A stretch of DNA of 64,000 nucleotides from CAZNLH01 sp964573995 (GCA_964573995.1 CAZNLH010000006.1:32198-96197), one strand, 5' to 3'. Positions 51,007 to 60,755 are shown, counted from the first letter of the stretch. Translations and numbers: made by a program. Notes: generated from the letters alone by a model not told the origin.

Positions 51007-52509
51007 TCACTCCATCGTGGAGTTGGCGCTCTCCATGATGACGACGTAGCAAAGGGCCCCGAGCAGGAAAAGCCACGAGAGGACTGCCGGCCAGTCTCCG
51101 TGGCGCCGGTAAAAGGTATCCGAACTCCTCGCCCGGATCTTACCGGAGATGAGCATCCGGGTGAAGATTGGTGTTGACTTCACTACCCTGCCGAAGGGGT
51201 CTACGATCATCGTGATCCCGGTATTAGCCGCCCTGCCGATATAGATCCGGTTCTCGACCGCCCTCAGTGGGAGGGCCGAGGCGTGCTGGTAAGGCGCGGA
51301 GGTCTTCAGGAACCATGCATCGTTCGTGATATTGAGGAGGAATCCGGCCCCTCGACGGCAGAATTCCCTCGAGAGTTCCGGAAAAGTGGACTCGAAACAT
51401 ATGAGGACCCCGAACCTCTTCCCGTCAATATCGAAGATGGTGAAGTCATCTCCGGCCGTGAAGTGCCCCCCCTCGTAGTCTATATCCTTCAGGATTGGGA
51501 AGCGATCCTCGAAGGGAATCTTCTCCCCGAAGGGAACGAGCCGGATCTTGTTGTAGACCCTGTCATCCATGCCGCCGTCAGCGTGGAAGAGGAACGCGGA
51601 GTTGTAGACCAGGTACCTCTTCTCCCCCACCCGTTCATAGTCCTGGGCGCCGACGAGAAAGGGTACGCTCGAGGCCTTCGCCAGTCCGGCCACTCGATCC
51701 CGGTAGACCGCGTTGTGCCTGATATAGGCGGGAACCGCTGTCTCAGGCCAGACTATCAGGTCGGGCCTGGAATGCAATGCCGTCAGCGAAAGGCCTTCGA
51801 GGATCTGGGATGTGGAATCGCGGAAGGCAGGGCTCCACTTACGGTCCTGGTCGATGTTGGGCTGGATCAGCGAAATTGTGATCTCCTCTCCGCTGTTCAG
51901 GTCCTTGCGACCGAGACAGTAATATCCATAATCCAGGGGCAGGAAAATGACCGTTGTCAGGGCAAGCATCGCCAGCGCACGACGTCGCCCCTCCCGTACG
52001 ATTACGGCGTAGATCAATGCGTTGACGAGTACGATCCAGTAACTGAGCCCGTAGGGGCCGCTCAGGTCGTCGCCTTGGAAGAGAACCGGGTGATACGTTA
52101 GTGCATATGAGAGTTGTCCCCATGTGAATGCGAGTTCTCCGACGGCCCTCAGGTGCTCGAGAACGACCCACAGGGGGGGAGCGATCAACCATATAGGCAG
52201 GTGGCCCCTTATCCAGAACAACCTCAGGCCAAGGAAAAAGATAATGGTGTATGCGCTCAGGTAGAGCACCAGCGCGATGAAGCCGACGGCCGAGAATATG
52301 GTTACCCAGTACAAGAGGCTGGTCCAGAAGAATACGCCCATCAAGAGGCCTCCAAGCGCCAGCCGCCTGTTGCCGTCGGTACGCCTAACGAAGATGAATA
52401 TTGGTATCAGCGCGATAAAGGGGGGGAAGACGAGGTCGAATGGAGGAAAAGACAGCGCCAGGAGGAGGCCTGAAACCAGGAGATACCATAGGTTGGGAAT
52501 CTGCTTCAT
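51007..52509 (-). CDS. lnt: Apolipoprotein N-acyltransferase
   Basis: Adds the third acyl chain to lipoproteins at the outer face of the inner membrane. The 500-residue protein has about six N-terminal helices and a CN-hydrolase domain with the triad Glu256 (VWPETAVP), Lys321 (YNKIRLVPFGE) and Cys371 (VLICFESTFPE), plus one C-terminal helix. The triad is complete and the length is normal. No Shine-Dalgarno site precedes the ATG. It follows a small unknown gene and the antiporter on the same strand. Confidence 0.95.
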   Translation of the reverse strand: MKQIPNLWYLLVSGLLLALSFPPFDLVFPPFIALIPIFIFVRRTDGNRRLALGGLLMGVFFWTSLLYWVTIFSAVGFIALVLYLSAYTIIFFLGLRLFWIRGHLPIWLIAPPLWVVLEHLRAVGELAFTWGQLSYALTYHPVLFQGDDLSGPYGLSYWIVLVNALIYAVIVREGRRRALAMLALTTVIFLPLDYGYYCLGRKDLNSGEEITISLIQPNIDQDRKWSPAFRDSTSQILEGLSLTALHSRPDLIVWPETAVPAYIRHNAVYRDRVAGLAKASSVPFLVGAQDYERVGEKRYLVYNSAFLFHADGGMDDRVYNKIRLVPFGEKIPFEDRFPILKDIDYEGGHFTAGDDFTIFDIDGKRFGVLICFESTFPELSREFCRRGAGFLLNITNDAWFLKTSAPYQHASALPLRAVENRIYIGRAANTGITMIVDPFGRVVKSTPIFTRMLISGKIRARSSDTFYRRHGDWPAVLSWLFLLGALCYVVIMESANSTME

Positions 52510-52533
52510 AGGAAAAGGGCTTGTCTTTCGCTA

Positions 52534-52914
52534 TTAGCGCGCTATCAGGCCCTCGATCTCGTCGCTGAAATGCCTCTCGAGTTCGCGGCGCCCGACCCTT
52601 CCTGCAATCGGCCTGATAAAGGTCGCAACCAGGTCGGCGCAGAGCCTGGCAAGGGCCTTTACCACCATGGTCTTGGGCTCGATCGTCGAGGAGGTAAGCC
52701 GGAAAGTGCATGCATCGATCGATTGCCGATCGATTTCAACGGACAGGATCTTCTCACTTCGACTGAACTCAAAGACCTCGACCTGCCGCGGGGGCTCGTG
52801 GACGTGCAGTGTCTCATTGAAACCGGCCTTCTTGAGGTACGCGAGTAGAGTACCGAGGAGTGACTCCACTATCTCGCAATCCGCCTCAATTTCATACACG
52901 TTCAATTTATCCAT
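52534..52914 (-). CDS. Hypothetical protein, about 126 residues
   Basis: The product (MDKLNVYEIEADCEIVESLLG at the N-terminus, split here for length) has no signal peptide and no recognised domain. The pattern of alternating strands and helices suggests a small alpha/beta fold. GGAGCGAG lies just before the ATG at 52914; the frame extends to 52995 inside the antiporter gene. It sits 25 bp after the antiporter and 24 bp before lnt, so the three are probably co-transcribed. Confidence 0.6.
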   Translation of the reverse strand: MDKLNVYEIEADCEIVESLLGTLLAYLKKAGFNETLHVHEPPRQVEVFEFSRSEKILSVEIDRQSIDACTFRLTSSTIEPKTMVVKALARLCADLVATFIRPIAGRVGRRELERHFSDEIEGLIAR

Positions 52915-52939
52915 TCTCGCTCCTTCGATCTTCCGATCC

Positions 52940-54277
52940 CTAATTTCGACTTCTCTTATGCTCCTTCCGCCTCTTGCCCTCACCTCCCCTGGCAAAGATA
53001 GGCACCAGGATGATGGGCGCCAGCAGTGTAGTGACGAATGTCATCATTATTGATACGCCGAATATATCGAGGCTGATGGCGCCGCTGGCGAGCCCCACGC
53101 CGGCCACGATCAGTGCCACCTCTCCCCTGGGCAACATCCCGATACCGATACGAAAGCCGCCGACCGGGTTGAACCCTACGGCCAGCGCGGGCAGCCCGCA
53201 ACCGAAGATCTTCGTAACCACCGCGAGGAGGCTGATTACCGTCCCGAACAGTAGGACGTTCTCCATGGCGCGAAAATCCACCAGCATCCCCATTGCCACG
53301 AAAAATATGGGGACGAACGACTGGTAAACGGAGCGCAGGCCGTTTTCCAGGTACTCGGATATATCCGTGTTTGAGAGTATGAGGCCAGCCATGAAGGCCC
53401 CGATTATCATGGCGAGGCCGAACATCTCAGTGACTGCCGAGATGAGAAAACAGAGGGCAAGCGCCAGGACGAGGGTCGCGCCGTCGGACGTGAACCACCT
53501 GAGGAACCTGGCGATCTTCTTCGATACAAGGAGGCCGATCGCCGTCAGGCCGAGCCAGAAACCGAAGGCCTTGAGGGCGAGGAGGCCGATCTCCCCCGTG
53601 GAGATACTGATTTTGCCCGGGGAAAGGGCCTCGGCCTTGGTGATGCTTACGACTATCGCGAGGACGAGGATACCAATCACGTCATCAACCACCGCGCCCG
53701 CCAGTATCGTTACGCCTTCAGGTGAGGAGATCTTACCTATGTCGCTCAAGACCCTGGCCGTGATCCCCACCGAGGTCGCCGTCATGATCGCCCCCATGAA
53801 TAGCGCGACGGGGTCCATGAAGCCGTCTGCCAGGCCGAAGATTACCGTCGCCAGGTCGCCGAGTACGAAGGGCGCGATTACTCCTCCGACCGCTATCACG
53901 GTGGCCGGACCCCCGTATCGGAGGAAGAGGGGTACGTCCGTCTCGATTCCGGCCATGAAGAGGAGGATGACCACCGCGACCTGGGCGATTGCCCAGAGTT
54001 CCGAGGAGACCGGGATAAGTGAGGGGGTAGCACCCGCCTGTAAGGAGGCATGGGGCAAGGGGAACAGGACATCGATCCCGGGTGGCATACCGGGTACGGG
54101 GATGAGGTGGCCGAGCGCGTAAGGCCCGATGATCATGCCAATGACCAATTCGCCGAGGACGGCGGGCTGCTTCAGGTATCGCTCGAACACCTCGGCAGCG
54201 ATCTTGGCGAAGAAGAGTATGACGGCGAGTTGAAGGACGAGGTGCGTTGTGACCTCGAGAATTCCCGGCTCTTCCAA
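52940..54277 (-). CDS. CPA2-family cation:proton antiporter (KefB/NapA-like)
   Basis: The 445-residue protein has about twelve membrane helices. The family markers are FERYLKQPAVLGELVIGMIIGP in helix 2, ILAGAVVDDVIGILVLA with the paired aspartates of electrogenic CPA2 antiporters, and the C-terminal GMLPRGEVALIVAGVGL. It exchanges Na+ or K+ for H+. No RCK/TrkA-N regulatory domain follows the membrane part. The start is TTG at 54277 with AGGAGGG six bases upstream. Confidence 0.88.
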   Translation of the reverse strand: MEEPGILEVTTHLVLQLAVILFFAKIAAEVFERYLKQPAVLGELVIGMIIGPYALGHLIPVPGMPPGIDVLFPLPHASLQAGATPSLIPVSSELWAIAQVAVVILLFMAGIETDVPLFLRYGGPATVIAVGGVIAPFVLGDLATVIFGLADGFMDPVALFMGAIMTATSVGITARVLSDIGKISSPEGVTILAGAVVDDVIGILVLAIVVSITKAEALSPGKISISTGEIGLLALKAFGFWLGLTAIGLLVSKKIARFLRWFTSDGATLVLALALCFLISAVTEMFGLAMIIGAFMAGLILSNTDISEYLENGLRSVYQSFVPIFFVAMGMLVDFRAMENVLLFGTVISLLAVVTKIFGCGLPALAVGFNPVGGFRIGIGMLPRGEVALIVAGVGLASGAISLDIFGVSIMMTFVTTLLAPIILVPIFARGGEGKRRKEHKRSRN

Positions 54278-54420
54278 TAGATTCCCTCCTGCCTTTATAT
54301 TACATGCCCATGGTGGGCCTGAAAACTGCCATTACGCAACGGGAACGGCCCATTCGGTTGCACGGGCGGCCCAACCTCACACCCTCCCTTAAGAAATCAA
54401 GGTGCCACCGCCGGTCCTAT

Positions 54421-55473
54421 TCAAGCCGATTTCACGTCGAATGCCATGTCCGCGATCTGTACGGCGTTCAGGGCCGCTCCCTTCCTCAGGTTGTCGGCCA
54501 CGATCCACATGAGAAGACCATTGTCGGAATGGCGATCCCTGCGGAGTCTCCCGACCACGACGTAATCCTTGCCGGCAACGGCGGCGGGTGAAAGGGAAGA
54601 GAGATCCTCCCCCCAACCCATGAACTTCACCCCAGGCGCCCGCCTCAGCGCACCCTCTGCCTCGCTGAGATCGACCTGTCCCTCCGTTTCCATGCAGGCC
54701 GAGATCGAATGACCCCTCAGCACGGGCACCCTGACACTGGTGGCTGTTATGCGAATCTCATCGTCTCCGAAGATCTTCCTGGTCTCTACCAGGATCTTCT
54801 CCTCCTCGAAGTACATCCCGTCCTCCAACAGGCGGTCGATCCCAGGCCTCAGGTCAAACGCCATCCCGAAGTCTTCACCCGCTGCGCGATCGAGGCTCCG
54901 CTCCGGGGGGGAGGCCGGCCTCGAGCCCCCACCCCGTTCCATGTAGCCCCGCGTGTCCCGTACAAGGCGCTCCAACTCTTCCCTTCCCGCTCCAGAAATA
55001 GACTGGTAGGTAGAGACTACGAGGCGACGTATCGGGGAGATCTCGTAGATCGGCTTGATGCCGACCACGATCTGGACGACCGTGCAGTTGGGGTTGGCGA
55101 TCAGGCCGCCGTGGCCACTTATCGCCCGAGGGTTACACTCCGGGACAACCAGGGGGACTGCGGGATCACGTCGGTAGGCGGAGGAATTGTCAATGACCAG
55201 CGCGCCCGCTTCACGAACCTTCGGGACGTAAGCGAGCGAGACCTCGGCGCCCGCCATGAAAAAGGCCACGTCAAGGCCTCGGCAGTCGATCTTCTCCACC
55301 GGCTCCACCGGGACAGGACGACCCCTAAACCATAGAGTCCTGCCAACGGAGCGATCCGAGGCATAGAGTTTCAACCGGTTGATCTCTCCCGGGCGCTTCT
55401 CGAGTATCGATAGTAGTTCAAGCCCTACCAGCCCGGTTGCGCCGACGACTGCCACCCTGGAGTAGCCCATCAT
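54421..55473 (-). CDS. asd: Aspartate-semialdehyde dehydrogenase
   Basis: Reduces aspartyl phosphate to aspartate semialdehyde, the branch point to lysine, threonine and methionine. The 350-residue protein has the NADP-binding VAVVGATGLVGLELL, IDNSSAYRRDPAVPLVVPE, the catalytic Cys in NPNCTVVQIV and the conserved VPVLRGHS. The start ATG overlaps the lysC stop. It is the last gene of dapA-dapB-dapL-lysC-asd. Confidence 0.96.
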   Translation of the reverse strand: MMGYSRVAVVGATGLVGLELLSILEKRPGEINRLKLYASDRSVGRTLWFRGRPVPVEPVEKIDCRGLDVAFFMAGAEVSLAYVPKVREAGALVIDNSSAYRRDPAVPLVVPECNPRAISGHGGLIANPNCTVVQIVVGIKPIYEISPIRRLVVSTYQSISGAGREELERLVRDTRGYMERGGGSRPASPPERSLDRAAGEDFGMAFDLRPGIDRLLEDGMYFEEEKILVETRKIFGDDEIRITATSVRVPVLRGHSISACMETEGQVDLSEAEGALRRAPGVKFMGWGEDLSSLSPAAVAGKDYVVVGRLRRDRHSDNGLLMWIVADNLRKGAALNAVQIADMAFDVKSA

Positions 55474-56699
55474 GCCGGCACCAATCTGCTGTGGAGAAGC
55501 CTCAGCGCCGGCCTGACGACCTCTGGAGGGAGGTAGAACGTGCAGTGCCGGTCATCGACATTGTAGCCGATGAGGTCATACCCCTCCCCGTTCAATACAC
55601 CCCTTGCCTGGGCGTAAACCCCTTCGAGGTGTCCCGACTCGTGGATGATCACGGTAACAGAGCCGCAGCGCCTGATATGCTCCCCTATCCAGGGATGGTC
55701 CTTCTCCAGGCATGATATCGCCAAAGTCGGATCCGACAGCCCTTCCCCGCCCAATATTATAAAGGTGAAAGGCTGCGATTCGTCCCCACCCACGGCCATC
55801 CTCTGAATAGCCCTGAGATTGAACCCGTTATCGCGCAACGTTGGGAACACCTCGCCCGCCACACGATCCATCCATGATTCTCCGGCCCCGAAGAGGCAAA
55901 GGAGGTCGGTCTCGAGACTCAGCCCGAGCACGGGCCGGCCATGGACGGTCGCGCGATCCGTGCCCACCACCGTCCCCTTACCCCGCTTGAAAGTCGACAT
56001 CAGGGAGATGTCTATATTGTGCCGGCGAGCATATTCCACGGCCTCCCTCTTCAGCACCACCGCCCCGAAACGGGAGAGATCTTCCATCTCCTCGTATGAG
56101 AGTCGATCCAGTTTCTTCGCGTCATCCACGATCCTCGGATCGGCAGTGTAGACACCGTCCACGTCGGAGTATATCTCGCACCTCTCCGCCGACAGGGCGG
56201 CCGCCAGGGCGATCGACGTTGTATCGGAACCGCCCCTGCCCAGGGTGGTTATCTCCTTCTCCAGGCTCACCCCCTGGTAGCCGGCGACGATTACTATCTT
56301 TCCCTCCTCCAGTGCCCTTGTTATCCGCTGCGCCCTCACCTCGACGATCTTGGCGTTTGTGTGGCTCGTGTCGGTAATAATGCCGCTCTGAGAGCCGGTA
56401 AAGGAGATGGCCTCGCAGCCGAGGTCGTTTATCGCCATTGAGAGGACGGCCATCGCGATCCTCTCCCCCACGGAGAGGAGCATGTCGAGTTCACGGGAAC
56501 TCGGATGCGGCGAGACCTCCCTTGCAAGTTCCAGGAGTTCATCCGTCTTGTTCCCCATGGCCGAGGTAACGACAACGACACTGTATCCCCTCTTCCGTGT
56601 ATCTACTATCTTTTCGGCGACCCGTTTCAGTGCCTCCACGGAGGCTACTGAACTGCCACCGTACTTCTGTACTATAATTCGACCGTTTGGGGATTTCAC
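55470..56699 (-). CDS. lysC: Aspartate kinase
   Basis: Phosphorylates aspartate as the first step of the pathway. The 409-residue protein has the kinase start IIVQKYGGSSVA, LGRGGSDTTSIALAAAL, and two C-terminal ACT domains (FTFIILGGEGLSD and GYDLIGYNVDDRHCTFYL) that usually bind lysine or threonine for feedback control. The start is GTG at 56699. It is a single-function enzyme without a homoserine dehydrogenase domain. Confidence 0.96.
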   Translation of the reverse strand: MKSPNGRIIVQKYGGSSVASVEALKRVAEKIVDTRKRGYSVVVVTSAMGNKTDELLELAREVSPHPSSRELDMLLSVGERIAMAVLSMAINDLGCEAISFTGSQSGIITDTSHTNAKIVEVRAQRITRALEEGKIVIVAGYQGVSLEKEITTLGRGGSDTTSIALAAALSAERCEIYSDVDGVYTADPRIVDDAKKLDRLSYEEMEDLSRFGAVVLKREAVEYARRHNIDISLMSTFKRGKGTVVGTDRATVHGRPVLGLSLETDLLCLFGAGESWMDRVAGEVFPTLRDNGFNLRAIQRMAVGGDESQPFTFIILGGEGLSDPTLAISCLEKDHPWIGEHIRRCGSVTVIIHESGHLEGVYAQARGVLNGEGYDLIGYNVDDRHCTFYLPPEVVRPALRLLHSRLVPA

Positions 56700-56714
56700 C
56701 GCAGGGCACCTTCC

Positions 56715-57896
56715 TCAAACCTGCAACGTCTCCAGCCGCGCCACGGCCTCTTCGAGACGTTCCTCTCCCGCCGTCAACGCGAACCTCTCGTATCCTTCTC
56801 CACCCGATCCGAACCCGACGCCCGGTGTGGCCACTATGCCGCACGTGTCGAGGAGTATCCTGGAAAAACTCATCGAATCATATCCCCCGGGAACGGGCAC
56901 CCAGATATAAAACGTCCCGCGCGGCTTCTCCATCTCCCATCCCGCGGACCTGAGCCGATCGACGAAGAAATCACGCCGCTTCTGAAATACACGGACGTTC
57001 TCGAGCACTTCTCCCTCGCCATGGGTGAGTGCCTCCACGCCGGCCCACTGGATGGCCGCAAACGTGCCGGAATCGATATTGGTCTTCACTCTTCGGAGCC
57101 CTGCGATCACCTCCCGGTCCCCCACCACGAACCCTACGCGCCACCCCGTCATGTTGAAAGACTTGGAGAGGGAGTGGAATTCCACACCCACATCCATTCC
57201 GCCATCCACTTCGAGGAGGCCGGGCGAACGGTAGCCATCAAAGGTCAGTTCCGAATACGCCGCGTCGTTGCATAGGATTATTCCCCTCTGCCGGCAGTAC
57301 TCAACAACCGACTCCAGGTCGCCGCGATCCATAGTAGCAGCGGTCGGGTTATTAGGATAATTTATGAACATGATCTTTGCGCGATCGGCCACCTCGTCTG
57401 GTACGGCCTCCAGGTCCGGCAGGAAGCCCCGGGCGGGATCGAGAGGCACCGAATATGGAGTGCCACCTGCAAAGATCGTCCCCGCCCTGTAAACCGGGTA
57501 GGCGGGATCGGGACATAGTACAACGTCGCCAGGGTCTATATACGCGAGAAAGATATGTGCGATCCCCTCCTTCGAACCGATGGTGACCAGCACCTCCCCA
57601 TCCACTTCAGGGCGGTACCCGTACCTCCTCGCACACCAGTCGGCAATGGCCTCCCGGAACTCCCGTATCCCGGAGTACGGAGGATAGTGATGGGTCTCGA
57701 CGCGTTCAACGGCCTCCTTCATACGATCTATTATCCTTGTCGGCGTGGGGAGGTCCGTGTCGCCGATGCCCAGGTTGATGACGTCCCTGCCCCTCGCCCG
57801 CGCTTCTTCCTTCATCTTGTCAAGTGTATCGAAGAGGTAGGGTGGCAGCATTGAAAGTCGCTTGGAATAGTCAGACTTGTCGAATACCCTCTGCAT
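56715..57896 (-). CDS. dapL: LL-diaminopimelate aminotransferase (class I aminotransferase)
   Basis: A PLP enzyme that converts tetrahydrodipicolinate directly to LL-diaminopimelate, bypassing dapC/D/E. The 393-residue protein has VINLGIGDTDLPTP at the N-terminus, FINYPNNPTAATM, and the PLP lysine in SLSKSFNMTGWRVGF. The position between dapB and lysC is strong support for the DapL role over a general aromatic aminotransferase. Two ATGs (57905, 57896) are possible; the second is ten bases after GGAG. Confidence 0.88.
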   Translation of the reverse strand: MQRVFDKSDYSKRLSMLPPYLFDTLDKMKEEARARGRDVINLGIGDTDLPTPTRIIDRMKEAVERVETHHYPPYSGIREFREAIADWCARRYGYRPEVDGEVLVTIGSKEGIAHIFLAYIDPGDVVLCPDPAYPVYRAGTIFAGGTPYSVPLDPARGFLPDLEAVPDEVADRAKIMFINYPNNPTAATMDRGDLESVVEYCRQRGIILCNDAAYSELTFDGYRSPGLLEVDGGMDVGVEFHSLSKSFNMTGWRVGFVVGDREVIAGLRRVKTNIDSGTFAAIQWAGVEALTHGEGEVLENVRVFQKRRDFFVDRLRSAGWEMEKPRGTFYIWVPVPGGYDSMSFSRILLDTCGIVATPGVGFGSGGEGYERFALTAGEERLEEAVARLETLQV

Positions 57897-57974
57897 AATA
57901 TCCATACTCCGGCTACATGCTATGTCCTGAGTGGTTTCTCGTTGCTCGCCGGTCCCGCTTTTCGGGGACATTTA

Positions 57975-58787
57975 TCAAGAAGGTGATTTTCCACCCATCA
58001 GTTTCCGGAAGTCGTAAAGGCCCGGCTCCTTTCCCAAAAGGCCCTTTGCCCCGGCAATCGCTCCCGCCGCGAAGACACGCCTGCCGTGAACCCGGTGAGT
58101 TATGATTACCTCCTCCTCCCCCCTGCTCAGCACGAGCGAATGCTCACCTGGGATCTCACCGGCGCGTACGCAATGAAAGACAATGGCCCCATCTTCCCTC
58201 GGGCCACCATGTTTCGCCTCTCGGCTCGCTGTCCTCCCATGAGACCTACCCCTGCCCTCAGCGATTACCTCCCCCAGCCTCAAGGCAGTCCCACTTGGGG
58301 AATCGACCTTGTCCCTGTGATGACTCTCGATGATGTCTATGTCCCATCCCTCCCCGAGCAATGCCATGAGGTAGGGGACTACCTCAAACAGTGCATTGAT
58401 CCCCACGGACATGTTTGGTGCAAGGAGGACGGGGTGGGTCTCCGATGCTTCCTGAATGGCCGCCAGGCCCACCTTGTCAAACCCGGTCGTCCCTATGACC
58501 AGGCACACAGAGAGATCTTTCACCAGGTCCAATAGCGACAAGACCGCTGAAGGTACCGAGAAATCCACCACTACGTCCGCTCCCAAAAGCGATGACCGCC
58601 GCTGTTCGGTGACCTCGACCTCAGGGGCTCCCGCCCCAAATACATCGCTGAGGACCTTACCCAGCAAGGGAGAACGGCCGGCCTCGAATGCACCTACGAT
58701 GCACACACCTCCGTCCCCGAGAGCGGCTGCTACCACTTCCCGACCCATCTTTCCGCCCACACCGTTGACAACGATCCTTACCATCAT
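57975..58787 (-). CDS. dapB: 4-hydroxy-tetrahydrodipicolinate reductase
   Basis: Reduces the DapA product with NAD(P)H. The 270-residue protein has VNGVGGKMGREV (dinucleotide binding), VIGTTGFDKVG, LLAPNMSVGINALFE and the substrate motif IIESHHRDKVDSPSGTA with the catalytic His pair and Lys. It follows dapA by one base and precedes dapL. Confidence 0.96.
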   Translation of the reverse strand: MMVRIVVNGVGGKMGREVVAAALGDGGVCIVGAFEAGRSPLLGKVLSDVFGAGAPEVEVTEQRRSSLLGADVVVDFSVPSAVLSLLDLVKDLSVCLVIGTTGFDKVGLAAIQEASETHPVLLAPNMSVGINALFEVVPYLMALLGEGWDIDIIESHHRDKVDSPSGTALRLGEVIAEGRGRSHGRTASREAKHGGPREDGAIVFHCVRAGEIPGEHSLVLSRGEEEVIITHRVHGRRVFAAGAIAGAKGLLGKEPGLYDFRKLMGGKSPS

Positions 58788-58788
58788 C

Positions 58789-59709
58789 CTACCCTATATC
58801 CCGTGCACGAAAGGGATCCCACTCCCGGTGAAATTCCTCAGCGTACCCCTCGATCACCGACGCGAGCTCATCGCGTTTCGCGCCTTTGATACATACCAAA
58901 GGCAACCGTGGCGCACCCACTTCAACACCGAGGATCCCAAGGGCTTCCTTGGACGGCACAGGGTTCGTATCGATGAATAGGGCGGAGTTGAGTGCCGAGA
59001 GGTCCCGGTGCAGTCGCATCGCCTCCCCCCATCGGCCCGCCGACATGGCATCTACCATGGACGAGACACGCCCCGGCAGGATGTTCGAGGTTACCGAGAC
59101 GATCCCCTCTCCACCGAGGGCCATAATCGCATATGTCAGCCCGTCGTCCCCGGAGAGGACTGTAAAGCCTTCGGGACACTCCGAAATGATCTTCTCGACC
59201 TGCCGCAGGTCTCCGCTCGCCTCCTTTATTCCCACGATCCTCGGGTGCCGGGCGAGCCTGGCCACCGTCTCCGGGGCGAGGTTTGTCCCCGTACGAGAAG
59301 GGACATTGTAGAGGAGTATCGGGAGGTCTCCTTCCTCGGCTATTGCCGTGAAGTGCGCGAAGAGACCCTCCTGCGACGGCCTGTTGTAATATGGAACAAC
59401 GGAGAGCCCCAAATCGGCCCCCTTACGCGCCGACTCGCGGGTCATCCTGACGGCCCTGGCGGTATCGTTCGCACCGCAACCGGCAATTACAGTCACCCTC
59501 TCACCCACGGTTTCGCAGGCGATTTCGAGGAGTTCCATCAATTCCCCTCGTTCAAGAGTGGCGCCCTCCCCCGTTGTGCCACCTATGACGAGCCCGGAGA
59601 TCCCGTTGCCCACCTGGAATTCCAGCAGCATGCGGTAGGTGGCGATGTCGATAGCACCACCTTTATCGAACGGTGTGACAAGGGCGGTAAAGGCCCCCCT
59701 CAATTCCAT
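58789..59709 (-). CDS. dapA: 4-hydroxy-tetrahydrodipicolinate synthase
   Basis: Condenses pyruvate with aspartate semialdehyde to open the lysine/diaminopimelate branch. The 306-residue TIM barrel has GGTTGEGATL, LYNVPSRTGTNL (catalytic Tyr) and IVGIKEASGDL with the Schiff-base lysine. The ATG at 59709 (MELRGAFTALVTPF) fits the family; the frame is open to 59736. First gene of the dap-lys-asd operon; no lysine riboswitch is seen upstream. Confidence 0.96.
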   Translation of the reverse strand: MELRGAFTALVTPFDKGGAIDIATYRMLLEFQVGNGISGLVIGGTTGEGATLERGELMELLEIACETVGERVTVIAGCGANDTARAVRMTRESARKGADLGLSVVPYYNRPSQEGLFAHFTAIAEEGDLPILLYNVPSRTGTNLAPETVARLARHPRIVGIKEASGDLRQVEKIISECPEGFTVLSGDDGLTYAIMALGGEGIVSVTSNILPGRVSSMVDAMSAGRWGEAMRLHRDLSALNSALFIDTNPVPSKEALGILGVEVGAPRLPLVCIKGAKRDELASVIEGYAEEFHREWDPFRARDIG

Positions 59710-59832
59710 TTTTTCTCTTTCCATACCAGCGTTCACATATCACCCAGCCAGCCGCCCGGCACCTCCGTTGAGTGATCCTCCCTATCGATAGGCATCACCT
59801 CGACGCCGATCGCCGATAATTTCACGCTGTGT

Positions 59833-60141
59833 TCAGCCGACACACCATCCAGATGTCCACCCAATAAACAGGCCACCGATAACACCGACTGTGATAATCG
59901 GAACATAGGCCCTCATAATCACCGCGTCGGGAAGGCTCAGGAGAAGACCGACCATACCCCCGATCAGCCACGCTGGCATCGGCGCCTTGACCAGAGGGGT
60001 GAGGAATCCGATTGCGAATCGATTGAGAAAGGCACCGATCATGGCTATCTTCTTGTCCGGAAGGTCGAGCGGAATCATCACTAAAACATCGAGGACGCCG
60101 AAGGTAATTCCTGCCAATGAACCAAAGAGCAACGGATTCAT
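59833..60141 (-). CDS. Small conserved membrane protein
   Basis: The 102-residue protein has three hydrophobic stretches (FGVLDVLVMIPLDL, IGGMVGLLLSLPDAVI, PIITVGVIGGLFIGWTSG) and a glycine-rich end. It seems a genuine small membrane protein of unknown role. It starts four bases after the HNH gene stop, so the two are likely co-transcribed. Confidence 0.6.
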   Translation of the reverse strand: MNPLLFGSLAGITFGVLDVLVMIPLDLPDKKIAMIGAFLNRFAIGFLTPLVKAPMPAWLIGGMVGLLLSLPDAVIMRAYVPIITVGVIGGLFIGWTSGWCVG

Positions 60142-60145
60142 CCGC

Positions 60146-60664
60146 TCAATCGAGAAATAGGTATGGTCGCCAACGCTTGTCAGGTATCGAAGAGTAGAAC
60201 TTTATATAGGCATAACGGTGTGGCTGCTTCGGTTTCTTCATGAGGACCAGCCCCGCCTGTCTCGGAGTCCGATTGCCCTTCTTATTGTTACAGGATACGC
60301 AGGCACAAACCAGGTTCTCCCACCTGTCACGTCCTCCCTGCGAACGAGGGATTACGTGATCGGTAGTCAGCGGGGCGTCCTTTATCCCACAATACTGACA
60401 CCTGTAACCATCGCGCCTCAAGATGTTCTTTCGCGTCAAGGGGATCTCCCTCCTCGGTGCCTGTATGTACAAACTCAACCTGACAATGCTGGGAAGAGGA
60501 AGCGAAAGGGAGACCGACCGGATCCTGACCGGCTTCTCTTCAATAATCTCGGCCTTGCCGAGGAGCACCAGGATAATGGCGCGCCTTGCCCGACACACGC
60601 TGAGTGGCTCGTAGTTCTGGTTCAATACCAGAACGAGTTGGTTGAGAATAGATAAAGAAGTCAT
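60146..60664 (-). CDS. HNH endonuclease family protein
   Basis: The 172-residue protein has an N-terminal helical/beta part (VLVLNQNYEPLSVCRARRAI) and a C-terminal HNH domain with RDGYRCQYCG, TTDHVIPRSQGG and CACVSCNNKKGNRTP, giving the zinc CxxC pairs and the catalytic His. This is the widespread stand-alone bacterial HNH type often next to housekeeping genes, and the cellular role is unknown. It is not near phage or restriction genes here. Confidence 0.88.
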   Translation of the reverse strand: MTSLSILNQLVLVLNQNYEPLSVCRARRAIILVLLGKAEIIEEKPVRIRSVSLSLPLPSIVRLSLYIQAPRREIPLTRKNILRRDGYRCQYCGIKDAPLTTDHVIPRSQGGRDRWENLVCACVSCNNKKGNRTPRQAGLVLMKKPKQPHRYAYIKFYSSIPDKRWRPYLFLD

Positions 60665-60719
60665 TTCCCCAATCCAGGATAATTAACACCGGCAAGGAAC
60701 AGTCCCGCGCCAGAAGCCT

Positions 60720-60755
60720 AAAAAAAACCAGGCTCACCAACCCTTCAACGCCTGG
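60720..60755 (-). terminator. Intrinsic terminator overlapping the lptE stop codon
   Basis: On the minus strand CCAGGC-(16 bases)-GCCTGG is followed at once by eight Ts (60720-60727). The lptE stop lies inside the loop-to-stem part, so coding and termination signals share sequence. Confidence 0.65.
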
